Shown here: piece by piece, positions 27,801 to 37,354 of the stretch
How the letters are laid out: each line of letters begins with the position of its first letter
Numbering within the stretch: the first letter of the stretch is position 1
From: Endozoicomonas sp965196975
GTDB lineage: Bacteria; Pseudomonadota; Gammaproteobacteria; Pseudomonadales; Endozoicomonadaceae
NCBI RefSeq assembly: GCF_965196975.1
Contig: NZ_OZ239981.1
Coordinates: 5,208,001-5,272,000, forward strand
Reading direction: 5' to 3'
DNA: 64,000 bases
Position numbers and translations under genes: made by a program
Notes under the pieces: generated by a model
What the model saw: only the letters and a program-made list of their open reading frames with translations
Database searches by the model: none
What the model was told of the DNA's origin: nothing

Positions 27801-28995
27801 GTTTTTTTTAATGCTTTTTTCACTACGGAATTTTTTCCTAATGTCTTTTAAGTTATTTGCAAGGACAGCTCTTTCAGACTTATATCTTTGATGCACATCG
27901 GCCTTTAATTCTTTTAGATGCTATTTAGATGTCGGAATCATTCTTTCCAAGTGATCTGATTGAACGCAAACTCTGCTTTTCAAATTAGGCGATTGATTAT
28001 CTTTGAGATTGTTATTTTCCGCAGGCAGTAATTTTTCACCGCCAGATACAGAGACTTTAAAACGAGAATACGGGCAGGGCTTACGCACGAGGATAATCAT
28101 TCGCATTTGAGCCACTATCCTCACCGAATATATACCTATTCAGCAGCCCTGCCAGATAGCCATTATTCCAACCAGCCCTCTTGCGCTTACGCTTCATGCT
28201 TCCTTTATTGGCTGTATCCATATTAAAAATATTCAGACAGATTCTTCGTAAAACTGACAGGTTTTCAGACGCATTTTTATCCTGAGTTAGACAGGCATCT
28301 TCATTAAAGGCTATGTCCAGCATCCAGTGAACATTATTCTCCACTTCCCAGTGGATTCGCGTGGCAGTCAGCATTTCCTCCGCGGTCATTGCCTTGCTCG
28401 TAATGTATAAGCGAAGGGCTGTCGTCGCTTTTCCATCAATGGTTCTGTCTGCCTGTACGACACCAAATTGTTTCAGACCCTCCCATTCTGTAAGTGTGGA
28501 GAGCAGGGTAAGGTCATTAAAGACCCAACAGCAACGATATTCATGACGGCCATGGCCTGTGTTTCTCTGTTCGGCAAAGTTGTCGCATGGCTGGTCAACA
28601 GGATTTTGTTCCCAATGGCTCTCAACAACTGCCTGAATATCGTTCTGTAACGTTTCCTGATTGCCTTTCACCGCCAGCAGGTAATCTGCCTCTTTCTCAA
28701 TACATTTAGCAGCAATGCTTTTTTGGCAACTGATGGCATCGGCAGTGATGAGAGCCCCTTTTAAATCAATGATCTCGAACAGTTCAGGAACCGCCGTTAT
28801 CTCATTGGATTTCGTATCGACCTTTTTCTGACCGAGCACCAGCCTGAGTCGGCTGCTCCAGGCGCTGACCATGTGCACAGCCCGTTTACCCTTGCCTCTT
28901 GATACACGGATCGTCTTGCCATCAATGGGAACAATGTCTGTCTGGCTTTCTCCAAGGGGCAGAGCCATTGGGAAATATGACTTAATCCATCTAAT

Positions 28996-30594
28996 GTAAC
29001 TATTCAGCACCCAGCAAAGGCGTATTGTTGTAATTTCGAACCGCTTTAAGAAGCGCCTGAAATATGTTCAACCCCTGCTTTTTAGCAGATGATAAATAGC
29101 TTCGGATTCGGGTAAACATGGTACCTCCGTCTTCGCTTCTGAAGCAGCCTGAGATCTTCTGCTTAAGTTTGGCCATCCTGGCATCACGTTCACTGCCATT
29201 GTTATCGAAGGGAATTGAAAAGTCCGACATGAAGCGCAACGTTTCAACCTTAAACTCAATAAGCCTTTTGAACAGGTTGTAGGCCTTGGTATTCCTGACC
29301 TTCTTACGTCCAAGCACCTGTCGTTGTTTTTCCATATAAGCGGTTTCCTTCGTGAGAGCCCTTTGAAGGATTTGGTCGTATATCGTCTCAATGCGAAGCT
29401 GTATTGCACCAGGCATTTGAGTCAGACCGGCTGCTTTGTATTTCTTGCAGAAGTGCCAGGAGAGCGTAAGCAATTTCATCAGCCGCAGAGCCAGCTTATT
29501 CGCATCCCTATCGACAACTCCCTGAAGCTCTCTCAGATGATGGGCATTACAAAGCACATGCACTGCCGCATAGGCAAAGTAGGACTTCCAATGATCGTGA
29601 ACCAGAATGCCTGCAAAAGTCAGCAGGATGCCCATTGCATCCATTGCTTCACAACCTCGCCTTTCTGAGAGGTAGTAAAGCGTCCATTGGTCATCTCGCA
29701 TAATGTGTAACCACCACAGTGAACCGTCAACCCGCATGCCAGTTTCATCCGCTCCTGCAACCGGACTTTCTTGTAAAGCATCGCGGATACTCTGCTCAGT
29801 AGAGGCCAGGTTCTCATGGGTATAGGCAACAAAATTGGCAACAGAGCCTGCGCTGACACTCATGCAATAAATAGTATTGAAATACTTAGACACCCGGTGA
29901 TATGGGATGAAGTGATACTGGTTTAAATGAACAGCCATTGCCTGAGTCACTTCTCCGTATTGAGCAGCGGCTTTCACTCCTTGGGGAAACTCAGCGGTGT
30001 TCCGTTTACCACAAGGACATACTTTAACGTCTGCCCAGTACGCGGTAACTTCAAATTCTCCGGGTCTACCTGGATCAAAAACCTGTCGCTCAATGTATTT
30101 GGTGGGTTTAATATCGATAAGCGAAGACTGGCAACAGCAACATTTTTCAACCTTCAGATGCCTGACATAATCGGGTAAGGCGACACGTCTCAAACAAGAG
30201 CCTTGATGACCTTTCTGGCCACCTGGTTTATTGCCTGAAGATGGTCTAAGGCTTTTGGGGTTCGGTGTTTCCTGTGAGGAGCAGGGGGCTTCTTTGGAAG
30301 ATGTATCACCTTTATCACTCCCTTTTTTACTGGGCTTTTGATAACCATCTGACGATGGTGGCTTACTACTGTTTTGACTGTTTTTATTAACCCTTTCTTC
30401 CAGTTCGCTGCAACGTTCCCGTAAAAGCGCATTCTCGGTCCGAAGCTCTTCATTCTCTTTAAGGAGAGCTTCGGTAAACGGAGTAGCTGGGAAGTCTGGT
30501 TCCATACTGGAGATTTGTTAGAAAAATTGAGTATAAGATGATGGTCGAAAAATCAGAAAATTCCAGATTTATATGAAGGGTGCTGAATAGTTAC
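28996..30594 (-). mobile_element. IS66-family element copy 4
   Basis: 1,599 bp with duplication CATCTAAT at 28988-28995 and 30595-30602, inside the ISAs1 transposase. Confidence 0.95.
29000..30505 (-). CDS. IS66-family transposase, copy 4
   Basis: Intact 501-residue frame. One substitution against copies 3 and 5 (HRVSKYFN instead of HRVSEYFN), outside the catalytic motifs. Confidence 0.92.
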   Translation of the reverse strand: MEPDFPATPFTEALLKENEELRTENALLRERCSELEERVNKNSQNSSKPPSSDGYQKPSKKGSDKGDTSSKEAPCSSQETPNPKSLRPSSGNKPGGQKGHQGSCLRRVALPDYVRHLKVEKCCCCQSSLIDIKPTKYIERQVFDPGRPGEFEVTAYWADVKVCPCGKRNTAEFPQGVKAAAQYGEVTQAMAVHLNQYHFIPYHRVSKYFNTIYCMSVSAGSVANFVAYTHENLASTEQSIRDALQESPVAGADETGMRVDGSLWWLHIMRDDQWTLYYLSERRGCEAMDAMGILLTFAGILVHDHWKSYFAYAAVHVLCNAHHLRELQGVVDRDANKLALRLMKLLTLSWHFCKKYKAAGLTQMPGAIQLRIETIYDQILQRALTKETAYMEKQRQVLGRKKVRNTKAYNLFKRLIEFKVETLRFMSDFSIPFDNNGSERDARMAKLKQKISGCFRSEDGGTMFTRIRSYLSSAKKQGLNIFQALLKAVRNYNNTPLLGAE

Positions 30595-30897
30595 CATCTA
30601 ATAAAGCAGACTTACAAAGCTTCAGGGTCAAGGACGCAGAATATTCGGTAAAAACAGTCGTGTGATGGAATACCGTGAGGTAACTCCAAAAAGGTACAGA
30701 GCCAGTCCTTTTTATCATGACCATAACTTTCAATATCTTCCCAGGTCTCTGCACCACTCATGATGGCGCAGATGGCTATGATCAGGATATCGATAAACTT
30801 GTGTTCACAGGCGTTGGAGCGAGCACGCGGGTCTTTAAGATCATTTAGTAAGATGATGAGAGGGGCAGGCTTAAGCATTTAGAGTTCAAAATCAGCG

Positions 30898-32288
30898 GGG
30901 TGCTCTCTCAATTTGATAACTGACTCATAGGTTAGCTTCAACCTTTCCAGTCATGAACTCAGACCAAAGTTGTTCCCAGCGCCCCTTACTCTGGATCAGT
31001 GCTCTTGTTGTCAAAAGCACTTCCGCTCCTGTTGCTTTCCACCTCATTCCAGAACCACATAATCGTTGCTTTACCAGAGTCTTACAAGCCGCTTCAGTAA
31101 CTCCTGAACCTATTGGCCAATGGCGTTTAAGCGCCTGATGATAATTCATTAACTGGTGATTGTTTGTAAAATAGCTCACAGCTTTGTAGCGCTTCTCTGT
31201 CAGTGCGATTGTCTTTTTCGGGAGCTCGGCTGATTCAATTTCCTGAAGGATTTTTTTGGCTGCTCCACGCTTGTTTTTCAAACTATGTAGCCTGTCTTCA
31301 AGCCACTGGTGTCGCTTCGCCTTACTGGTTGGAAACAGTGCTTCCGCTGCTCCAGCTAAATATTCAGATGCATGATAAAAATCGAGTATCTGCCCAGAGG
31401 TATGTTGTTTCAAATAACTCCAGTTTTCTCTAGCCCCGTCAGCTACCCCGATGTATGTGGCATTTGGGTAGAGTCGTTTTAGATCTGCAATCTCCTCGTC
31501 GAGCTTGCTCATAAAGCTTTGTTTACCATACTCTGGCGAACTGGCTGTATATATCGTGTGGAGCCTGTCTCCATCTGCAGAATATAGGCTCAATGTCCCA
31601 CACATGGCTTCCCTCCAGCCTTCTTCACAAAGCAGCATGCAGGTTCCATCCAGACCAATGGCTATTGTTTCAACAGGCTCTTTTAGTGGAGGAAGGTGGT
31701 AGTGAGTGTCTTGCTGGTCTTCAATTAATGCACCTACTCTGTCCGATAAATGCTTGATATAAGAATTTGAAAGCGTCCTTTGATGGTTGGTCTCAAAATC
31801 TTCTTTTACCGCAGGCGCTGGCATCTGGCTGTATTTCCAGGCGATAGACTTGGCAAATTTGGGGGTAGCTGAACCAATAATACCGGCACGAAGATCAAGT
31901 GCTGCCAGAGTACTGCCACCTCTGACACCCTGATATACGGAGCGCTCCAAAGGTATACGACCGTATAAGGTTTCATAGTGCTTAAGAACCTTTCCTTTGT
32001 AGTTCCACTTCTGCTGATTAACGACGATAGGTTCTTTATTGGGTGATTCAAATAGCCCCAATAACTCTTTTGTTCCAAGCTGCCCGGCTTCATTGAGTGC
32101 ACGCTGTAAACTATCTTCAAGATTCAGCATGTTGCCTGAATCTATAGAAACTTCAATTTGCAAAACGATGCTTTTGGTAGAGCTGGAAATAACAGAAGCG
32201 GGCATGACAGTTAACTATTATGAGTGGTGTTCCCATAGTAGCTGTGAAAATAGAGCACTATTGTTTCAATCATTCAGAGAGAGCACCC
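30898..32288 (-). mobile_element. ISKra4-family element copy 3
   Basis: 1,391 bp, minus orientation, with duplication AATCAGCG at 30890-30897 and 32289-32296. It lies upstream of the ISAs1 transposase start, inside that element. Confidence 0.95.
30925..32205 (-). CDS. ISKra4-family transposase, copy 3
   Basis: Intact 426-residue frame from ATG 32205; same protein sequence as the plus-strand copies. Confidence 0.9.
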   Translation of the reverse strand: MPASVISSSTKSIVLQIEVSIDSGNMLNLEDSLQRALNEAGQLGTKELLGLFESPNKEPIVVNQQKWNYKGKVLKHYETLYGRIPLERSVYQGVRGGSTLAALDLRAGIIGSATPKFAKSIAWKYSQMPAPAVKEDFETNHQRTLSNSYIKHLSDRVGALIEDQQDTHYHLPPLKEPVETIAIGLDGTCMLLCEEGWREAMCGTLSLYSADGDRLHTIYTASSPEYGKQSFMSKLDEEIADLKRLYPNATYIGVADGARENWSYLKQHTSGQILDFYHASEYLAGAAEALFPTSKAKRHQWLEDRLHSLKNKRGAAKKILQEIESAELPKKTIALTEKRYKAVSYFTNNHQLMNYHQALKRHWPIGSGVTEAACKTLVKQRLCGSGMRWKATGAEVLLTTRALIQSKGRWEQLWSEFMTGKVEANL

Positions 32289-32486
32289 AATCAGCGACTA
32301 TATCTGTAATCCGGTGGAAATAGAACTTGGCTAAGTTAATCGCTAAATGCAAATGAGAATACTCGTGCGTAAGCCCTGAGAATACGGGGATTCTGTTTTA
32401 TCTTGGCCGTCAATCAAAGCCCTATTTGTATCAGTATTAATACTGCCGACCCTACCAGAAGAAGCTCCAATGCCATTATTCTGCAT

Positions 32487-32802
32487 AAAAATTCCCCAGT
32501 AATTAAAGTTGGATGTTTTTGATGGTTTTGTTGTTGGGAATCCCCCCCATAATGCCAAATATATACGGCAATACTAGAGAGTGAAAGAGTGGATATTTAA
32601 AAAGACAATCTTTTGACATTCTGAGAGCCTGTTCATAATCTTCTCAGCAACAGTGTCAGATAGATGGTGAACTAAAAAGAGATGGCGTTATAAACTAGAA
32701 AAAACAACCAAAGCAGAATATAGTCATATTTTGTATAAGCCTCAGTAGCAAGGTGTCTGGTAAAGTTGAATTCAAGCAATAAATAAAGGGAGAAGAAGTA
32801 AC
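32487..32802. other. A/T-rich intergenic stretch between broken gene and LRR gene
   Basis: About 316 bases with no convincing ORF. It should hold the divergent promoters of the broken gene (minus) and the LRR-like gene (plus); a GGGAGAAG ribosome site ends it. No clear operator was seen. Confidence 0.5.
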
Positions 32803-33702
32803 ATGCCTATAAACGACAATAGCAATATTAAACAGAGGGATACCGTCGTTAATATACCACCGACATCTGACCACATTAAAGAATCGTCCGTAGAATCGGG
32901 CACAGCATGGGGTCGAGCAGCTAAATCACTAATGAATGCTGTATCCTTGCTGTTTGAACGAACTGCAACGTTTTTCAAAAGTTTATTTTCAAGAAAAGTT
33001 AAAATTCTTCCAGAGGAATTCGTGACACCTATTAAAATTCTTCCAGAGGAATTCGTGACACCTAGTGATAGGGTGGTTCCGCCGCATTTGCAGGTCTTGA
33101 ATCAGCTTAAAACTGACCACATTTCCAGTAAAAAAATGGAAGAGCTTATTTTAAACAATCAATTTTCTGATGATGTTCATTACAAAGTTAAAGGTAGCCT
33201 TGAGTTTGATCATGTCAGAAGCCTAGACGCTCTGCCCAAGTACATGACTATCGAGGGGAGGCTCTCTGTTCAAAATTGCCCCAAGCTGAAGACTATGCCT
33301 GAGATTCTCACCGTACAGGGGCCTCTTTCTATTGAGAACTGCCAAAGTCTCACGACTCTATCCGATACCCTTGTTGTGGGAGCGGACCTCAGAGTTGAGA
33401 ATTGCCATAGTCTCACAACGCTTCCCAAGAAACTCAACGCAGCATATGATCTTTCTTTTTTCGGCTGCGAACGTTTGGAATACCTGCCTGATTGGATGAT
33501 AAGACTGGGGCTTACAGATAGTGGACATGCTCGTACTGTCAACCTTGAAGAAACCAACCCTCCCTATGAGGTCGTTCAAAAGCTTTACAGTTACAGTCTT
33601 CATCCTGATAGCGATGTCAAGTTTAAGCTTTCTGACAGCGCATTGGTGCAAACAGCCCCCAGCTACCATTACCTCAAGAAGGGGCTCAATAAATTGCGGT
33701 AG
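32803..33702 (+). CDS. leucine-rich-repeat-like protein, possible effector
   Basis: 299 residues; ATG 32803 after GGGAGAAG. Layout: polar, probably disordered N-terminus (1-35); an amphipathic segment (about 36-65, AAKSLMNAVSLLFERTATFF); an exact tandem duplication of an 11-residue unit (K/V-I-L-P-E-E-F-V-T-P at 66-76 and 77-87, 33-bp DNA repeat at about 33000-33063); then about four repeats of 22-23 residues with the pattern L..L.V...L.I.NC..L.TL between about 150 and 235; and a mixed C-terminus. There is no classical signal peptide, so if secreted it would need a specialised system. The repeat form suggests protein binding, and the A/T-rich base use and the neighbouring RING-ankyrin gene suggest an effector island. 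No catalytic domain is recognised. Confidence 0.65.
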   Translation: MPINDNSNIKQRDTVVNIPPTSDHIKESSVESGTAWGRAAKSLMNAVSLLFERTATFFKSLFSRKVKILPEEFVTPIKILPEEFVTPSDRVVPPHLQVLNQLKTDHISSKKMEELILNNQFSDDVHYKVKGSLEFDHVRSLDALPKYMTIEGRLSVQNCPKLKTMPEILTVQGPLSIENCQSLTTLSDTLVVGADLRVENCHSLTTLPKKLNAAYDLSFFGCERLEYLPDWMIRLGLTDSGHARTVNLEETNPPYEVVQKLYSYSLHPDSDVKFKLSDSALVQTAPSYHYLKKGLNKLR

Positions 33703-33801
33703 TTTGCTTAGAAAAATGCCGTCCTTTGAAACAAAGTACCAGCAACATACGACACTCAACCTTGAGGCACTTGGAACAGGAGGACATTTTCCTTGGGTCT
33801 G

Positions 33802-35046
33802 TTATTCTTCGAGGAGATTGTTATCAACAACTCCACTAGCCCACTTGGCTCTGATTAAGGCATGTAGACATTCCTGGTGGCCTTTCAAGGTAGCAATGGA
33901 CATGGGAGTGGCACCATCTGTGGTTCTCGCCGCATCAATATCAGCTCCAGCGTCGATCAAGGCTTGCAGACATTCTCTGTGGCCTTGCTGAGCCGCAATC
34001 AAGGTTGGAGTGGCACCATCCGAAGTCCTCGCTGCATTAATATCCACACCAGCTTCGATGAGAACTTTCAAGCATGCGGTTTGTCCGAACTGAGCGGCAA
34101 CGAACACTGGGGCACCATCCGTCGTGCTTGCGATAGTAAAATCTGCACCGGCAGTGATCAGGAGTTGTAAGCATTCGGTACGCCCTTCCAATACGGCGAT
34201 GAACACAGGAGTAGTACCAGTATTCGTTTTCGAGGTGTTCAACTGTGCCTTCGCTTCGATCAGGACTTTCAGGCATTCGATCTGTCCATTCTGGGCTGCA
34301 ATGAATACCGGGGTGACCCCTGTCTCTTTTGCTCTATTAAAATCGGCTCCGCCTTTGATCAAAGCTTTCAGACATTCGGTGCGACCGTTCTCGGCAGCGA
34401 TGTACGCTGGAGTTGCTCCCGTCGCCGTTGTAGTGTCCAAATTTGCCTTGGCATCGATCAGTGCTTGCAGACAGGCAACATGGCCTTCTTGGGCAGAGAT
34501 GAACACTGGGTTGAGACCAAGTGTCTGTTCATCATTTGGCTCCGCTTCGGCATCGAGCAGAGCTTTCACGCATTCGGTGTGACCATTGAGGGCAGCGATG
34601 AACAACAGTTTTGTAAACTCGCCGGAAATCGCAGATTGAAACTTTTCCCGAACAATCTTCGGATGCAGTACTAATAAGTTCTGTAATTGTTTGAGATCAC
34701 CAGCACGGCAGACTTGTAAGGGCGTAGCTTCACAAAAGGGGGATGTTTCATAAAAATTGGCACCAGCCTCACGCATTAGTGGTAATGGCTCTTGCCGACA
34801 TATGGCACACAAGCGTGACCCTACAGGTCTAGTCAATAGCCATTGAGAAATACAGTCCAGATCATAGCGGTGGCCGCATTGAGACTTGACAATAGTCGGT
34901 GCAACATCACGACCGTTGAAATCGTCAAGACAAACGCAACACTTATCTCCAGAAGAAATAGTCGTTTTTGGGGATGCACAAGAAGAACCGGGAATGGAGT
35001 CCATAAGCTGGAGTAGTTCAGACTTAATCTGACAACTTCTTCTCAT
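33802..35046 (-). CDS. RING-type finger plus ankyrin-repeat protein
   Basis: About 414 residues (numbering below counts from an adjacent upstream TTG at 35049). A zinc-finger of RING spacing lies at 37-84: C37-x2-C40, 17 residues, C58-x-H60-x2-D63-x2-C66, 14 residues, C81-x2-C84. The fifth ligand is Asp where RING-H2/HC fingers have His or Cys; Asp is a known zinc ligand in some RINGs. From about 108 to 400 come eight to nine ankyrin repeats of about 33 residues (TPVFIAAQNGQIECLKVLI type). RING fingers are E2-binding ubiquitin-ligase domains of eukaryotes, and ankyrin repeats bind proteins, so a host-directed E3 ligase effector is a reasonable inference. No signal peptide and no clear Shine-Dalgarno before the start. 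Convergent with the LRR-like gene, 99 bases apart. Confidence 0.8.
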   Translation of the reverse strand: MRRSCQIKSELLQLMDSIPGSSCASPKTTISSGDKCCVCLDDFNGRDVAPTIVKSQCGHRYDLDCISQWLLTRPVGSRLCAICRQEPLPLMREAGANFYETSPFCEATPLQVCRAGDLKQLQNLLVLHPKIVREKFQSAISGEFTKLLFIAALNGHTECVKALLDAEAEPNDEQTLGLNPVFISAQEGHVACLQALIDAKANLDTTTATGATPAYIAAENGRTECLKALIKGGADFNRAKETGVTPVFIAAQNGQIECLKVLIEAKAQLNTSKTNTGTTPVFIAVLEGRTECLQLLITAGADFTIASTTDGAPVFVAAQFGQTACLKVLIEAGVDINAARTSDGATPTLIAAQQGHRECLQALIDAGADIDAARTTDGATPMSIATLKGHQECLHALIRAKWASGVVDNNLLEE

Positions 35047-35963
35047 CAAAAGAAAAAGGTTACCGATTTACAAAGAAGGTGAGTTCACTGAAATCTAAAT
35101 CATTAAAGGTGACCCTTATGATTCACACCAACCAGAAAATCATCAAGCACAAGGTTGGGCTACTGAACCTTGCAGATGAGCTCGGAAACATCTCTAAAGC
35201 CTGTAAAACCATGGGTGTCTCCAGAGATACATTTTATCGTTACCGGGATGCTGTGGATGAAGGTGGAGTGGAAGCACTTCTTGATCAAAGCCGAAGAGTT
35301 CCAAACCTCAAAAACCGAGTAGACCCCGCTGTTGAAAAAGCCGTTCTTGAGTATGCGGTAGAAGATCCTGCCCATGGGCAGGCCCGTGTTTCCAATGAAC
35401 TTCGCAAGCAAGGTATCTTCGTCTCTCCCAGCGGTGTGAGAAGCATCTGGCTAAGAAATGATCTGGGAAGCTTCAAACTGCGCCTCAAAGCCCTTGAAGA
35501 GAAAGTGGCTCGAGAAGGAATCATTCTCACCGAGTCCCAGGTCAGGGCACTTGAGCGCAAGAATCTGGATGATGAGGCCAGTGGTGAGATTGACACAGCG
35601 CACCCTGGCTACCTTGGTTCACAGGACACTTTCTATGTTGGAACCTTTAAAGGTGTTGGCCGCGTTTATCAGCAGACTTATGTTGATACTTACTCCAAGG
35701 TAGCGCAGGCCAAGCTCTATAAGACAAAGACCCCAATTACGGCTGCAGACCTGCTCAATGACCGCGTGTTGCCATTCTATGAAGCACGAGAGCTGCCTGT
35801 GCTCAGAATACTGACAGACAGAGGTACAGAGTATTGTGGTCGTGCTGATCAACACGATTATCAACTTTACCTGGCGGTGAACGACATTGAACATACGAAG
35901 ACGAAAACCCGGCATCCACAAACGAATGGAATCTGTGAACGCTTCCATAAAACGATTCTGCAG

Positions 35964-37354
35964 GGGTGCTCTCTCAATTTGATAACTGACTCATAGGTTA
36001 GCTTCAACCTTTCCAGTCATGAACTCAGACCAAAGTTGTTCCCAGCGCCCCTTACTCTGGATCAGTGCTCTTGTTGTCAAAAGCACTTCCGCTCCTGTTG
36101 CTTTCCACCTCATTCCAGAACCACATAATCGTTGCTTTACCAGAGTCTTACAAGCCGCTTCAGTAACTCCTGAACCTATTGGCCAATGGCGTTTAAGCGC
36201 CTGATGATAATTCATTAACTGGTGATTGTTTGTAAAATAGCTCACAGCTTTGTAGCGCTTCTCTGTCAGTGCGATTGTCTTTTTCGGGAGCTCGGCTGAT
36301 TCAATTTCCTGAAGGATTTTTTTGGCTGCTCCACGCTTGTTTTTCAAACTATGTAGCCTGTCTTCAAGCCACTGGTGTCGCTTCGCCTTACTGGTTGGAA
36401 ACAGTGCTTCCGCTGCTCCAGCTAAATATTCAGATGCATGATAAAAATCGAGTATCTGCCCAGAGGTATGTTGTTTCAAATAACTCCAGTTTTCTCTAGC
36501 CCCGTCAGCTACCCCGATGTATGTGGCATTTGGGTAGAGTCGTTTTAGATCTGCAATCTCCTCGTCGAGCTTGCTCATAAAGCTTTGTTTACCATACTCT
36601 GGCGAACTGGCTGTATATATCGTGTGGAGCCTGTCTCCATCTGCAGAATATAGGCTCAATGTCCCACACATGGCTTCCCTCCAGCCTTCTTCACAAAGCA
36701 GCATGCAGGTTCCATCCAGACCAATGGCTATTGTTTCAACAGGCTCTTTTAGTGGAGGAAGGTGGTAGTGAGTGTCTTGCTGGTCTTCAATTAATGCACC
36801 TACTCTGTCCGATAAATGCTTGATATAAGAATTTGAAAGCGTCCTTTGATGGTTGGTCTCAAAATCTTCTTTTACCGCAGGCGCTGGCATCTGGCTGTAT
36901 TTCCAGGCGATAGACTTGGCAAATTTGGGGGTAGCTGAACCAATAATACCGGCACGAAGATCAAGTGCTGCCAGAGTACTGCCACCTCTGACACCCTGAT
37001 ATACGGAGCGCTCCAAAGGTATACGACCGTATAAGGTTTCATAGTGCTTAAGAACCTTTCCTTTGTAGTTCCACTTCTGCTGATTAACGACGATAGGTTC
37101 TTTATTGGGTGATTCAAATAGCCCCAATAACTCTTTTGTTCCAAGCTGCCCGGCTTCATTGAGTGCACGCTGTAAACTATCTTCAAGATTCAGCATGTTG
37201 CCTGAATCTATAGAAACTTCAATTTGCAAAACGATGCTTTTGGTAGAGCTGGAAATAACAGAAGCGGGCATGACAGTTAACTATTATGAGTGGTGTTCCC
37301 ATAGTAGCTGTGAAAATAGAGCACTATTGTTTCAATCATTCAGAGAGAGCACCC
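35964..37354 (-). mobile_element. ISKra4-family element copy 4
   Basis: 1,391 bp, minus orientation. Exact duplication TTCTGCAG at 35956-35963 and 37355-37362, inside the IS481 transposase gene. Confidence 0.95.
35991..37271 (-). CDS. ISKra4-family transposase, copy 4
   Basis: Intact 426-residue frame from ATG 37271, same protein sequence as the other copies. Confidence 0.9.
   Translation of the reverse strand: MPASVISSSTKSIVLQIEVSIDSGNMLNLEDSLQRALNEAGQLGTKELLGLFESPNKEPIVVNQQKWNYKGKVLKHYETLYGRIPLERSVYQGVRGGSTLAALDLRAGIIGSATPKFAKSIAWKYSQMPAPAVKEDFETNHQRTLSNSYIKHLSDRVGALIEDQQDTHYHLPPLKEPVETIAIGLDGTCMLLCEEGWREAMCGTLSLYSADGDRLHTIYTASSPEYGKQSFMSKLDEEIADLKRLYPNATYIGVADGARENWSYLKQHTSGQILDFYHASEYLAGAAEALFPTSKAKRHQWLEDRLHSLKNKRGAAKKILQEIESAELPKKTIALTEKRYKAVSYFTNNHQLMNYHQALKRHWPIGSGVTEAACKTLVKQRLCGSGMRWKATGAEVLLTTRALIQSKGRWEQLWSEFMTGKVEANL

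Larger units (their letters stand above)
28081..30878 (-). pseudogene. ISAs1-family transposase, interrupted and with a stop
   Basis: N-terminal DUF4372/H-repeat-type part from ATG 30878 (MLKPAPLIILLNDLKDPR, HDCFYRIFCVLDPEAL). In-frame TAA at 30612-30614 comes before VCFIRWIKSYF, which crosses the IS66 insertion. The C-terminal DDE part (VPIDGKTIRVSRGKGK, LITADAISCQKSIA, AVKGNQ, IHWEVENNVHWMLD) runs to 28081. A stop and an insertion both inactivate it; the stop probably replaced a Gln or Glu codon. Confidence 0.88.
28075..32378 (-). mobile_element. ISAs1-family element with two nested insertions
   Basis: Terminal repeats CAGGGCTTACGCACGAG / CTCGTGCGTAAGCCCTG. Exact 10-base target duplication AGAATACGGG (28065-28074 and 32379-32388). 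After subtraction of the nested IS66 and ISKra4 elements and their octamers, the element is 1,298 bp, normal for the family. Confidence 0.93.
27801..32486 (-). pseudogene. broken gene of unknown function, interrupted by ISAs1 nest and truncated by IS66
   Basis: The first exposed part starts at ATG 32486 (MQNNGIGASSGRVGSIN) after a GGGGAAT site and runs to the ISAs1 element. With the element and one 10-base duplication removed, TESPYS joins RFKVSVSGGEKLLPAEN. The frame reaches TAG at 27921-27923 after MIPTSK. Beyond this stop it is open for about 39 more codons (HLKELKADVHQRYKSER onward, Lys/Arg-rich, helical) until cut by the IS66 end at 27800. It therefore looks like the 5' part of a longer gene that has gained an insertion, a stop and a truncation. 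The composition (Ser/Asn-rich start, charged helix) recalls secreted effectors, but there is no recognisable domain. Confidence 0.55.

Noticed and set aside
16551..37354. Repeated sequences taken as a CRISPR array or composite transposon carrying cargo
   Set aside because: Repeats are full IS copies in mixed orientation with their own target duplications; no short regular repeat-spacer pattern and no cargo genes bounded by one IS pair.
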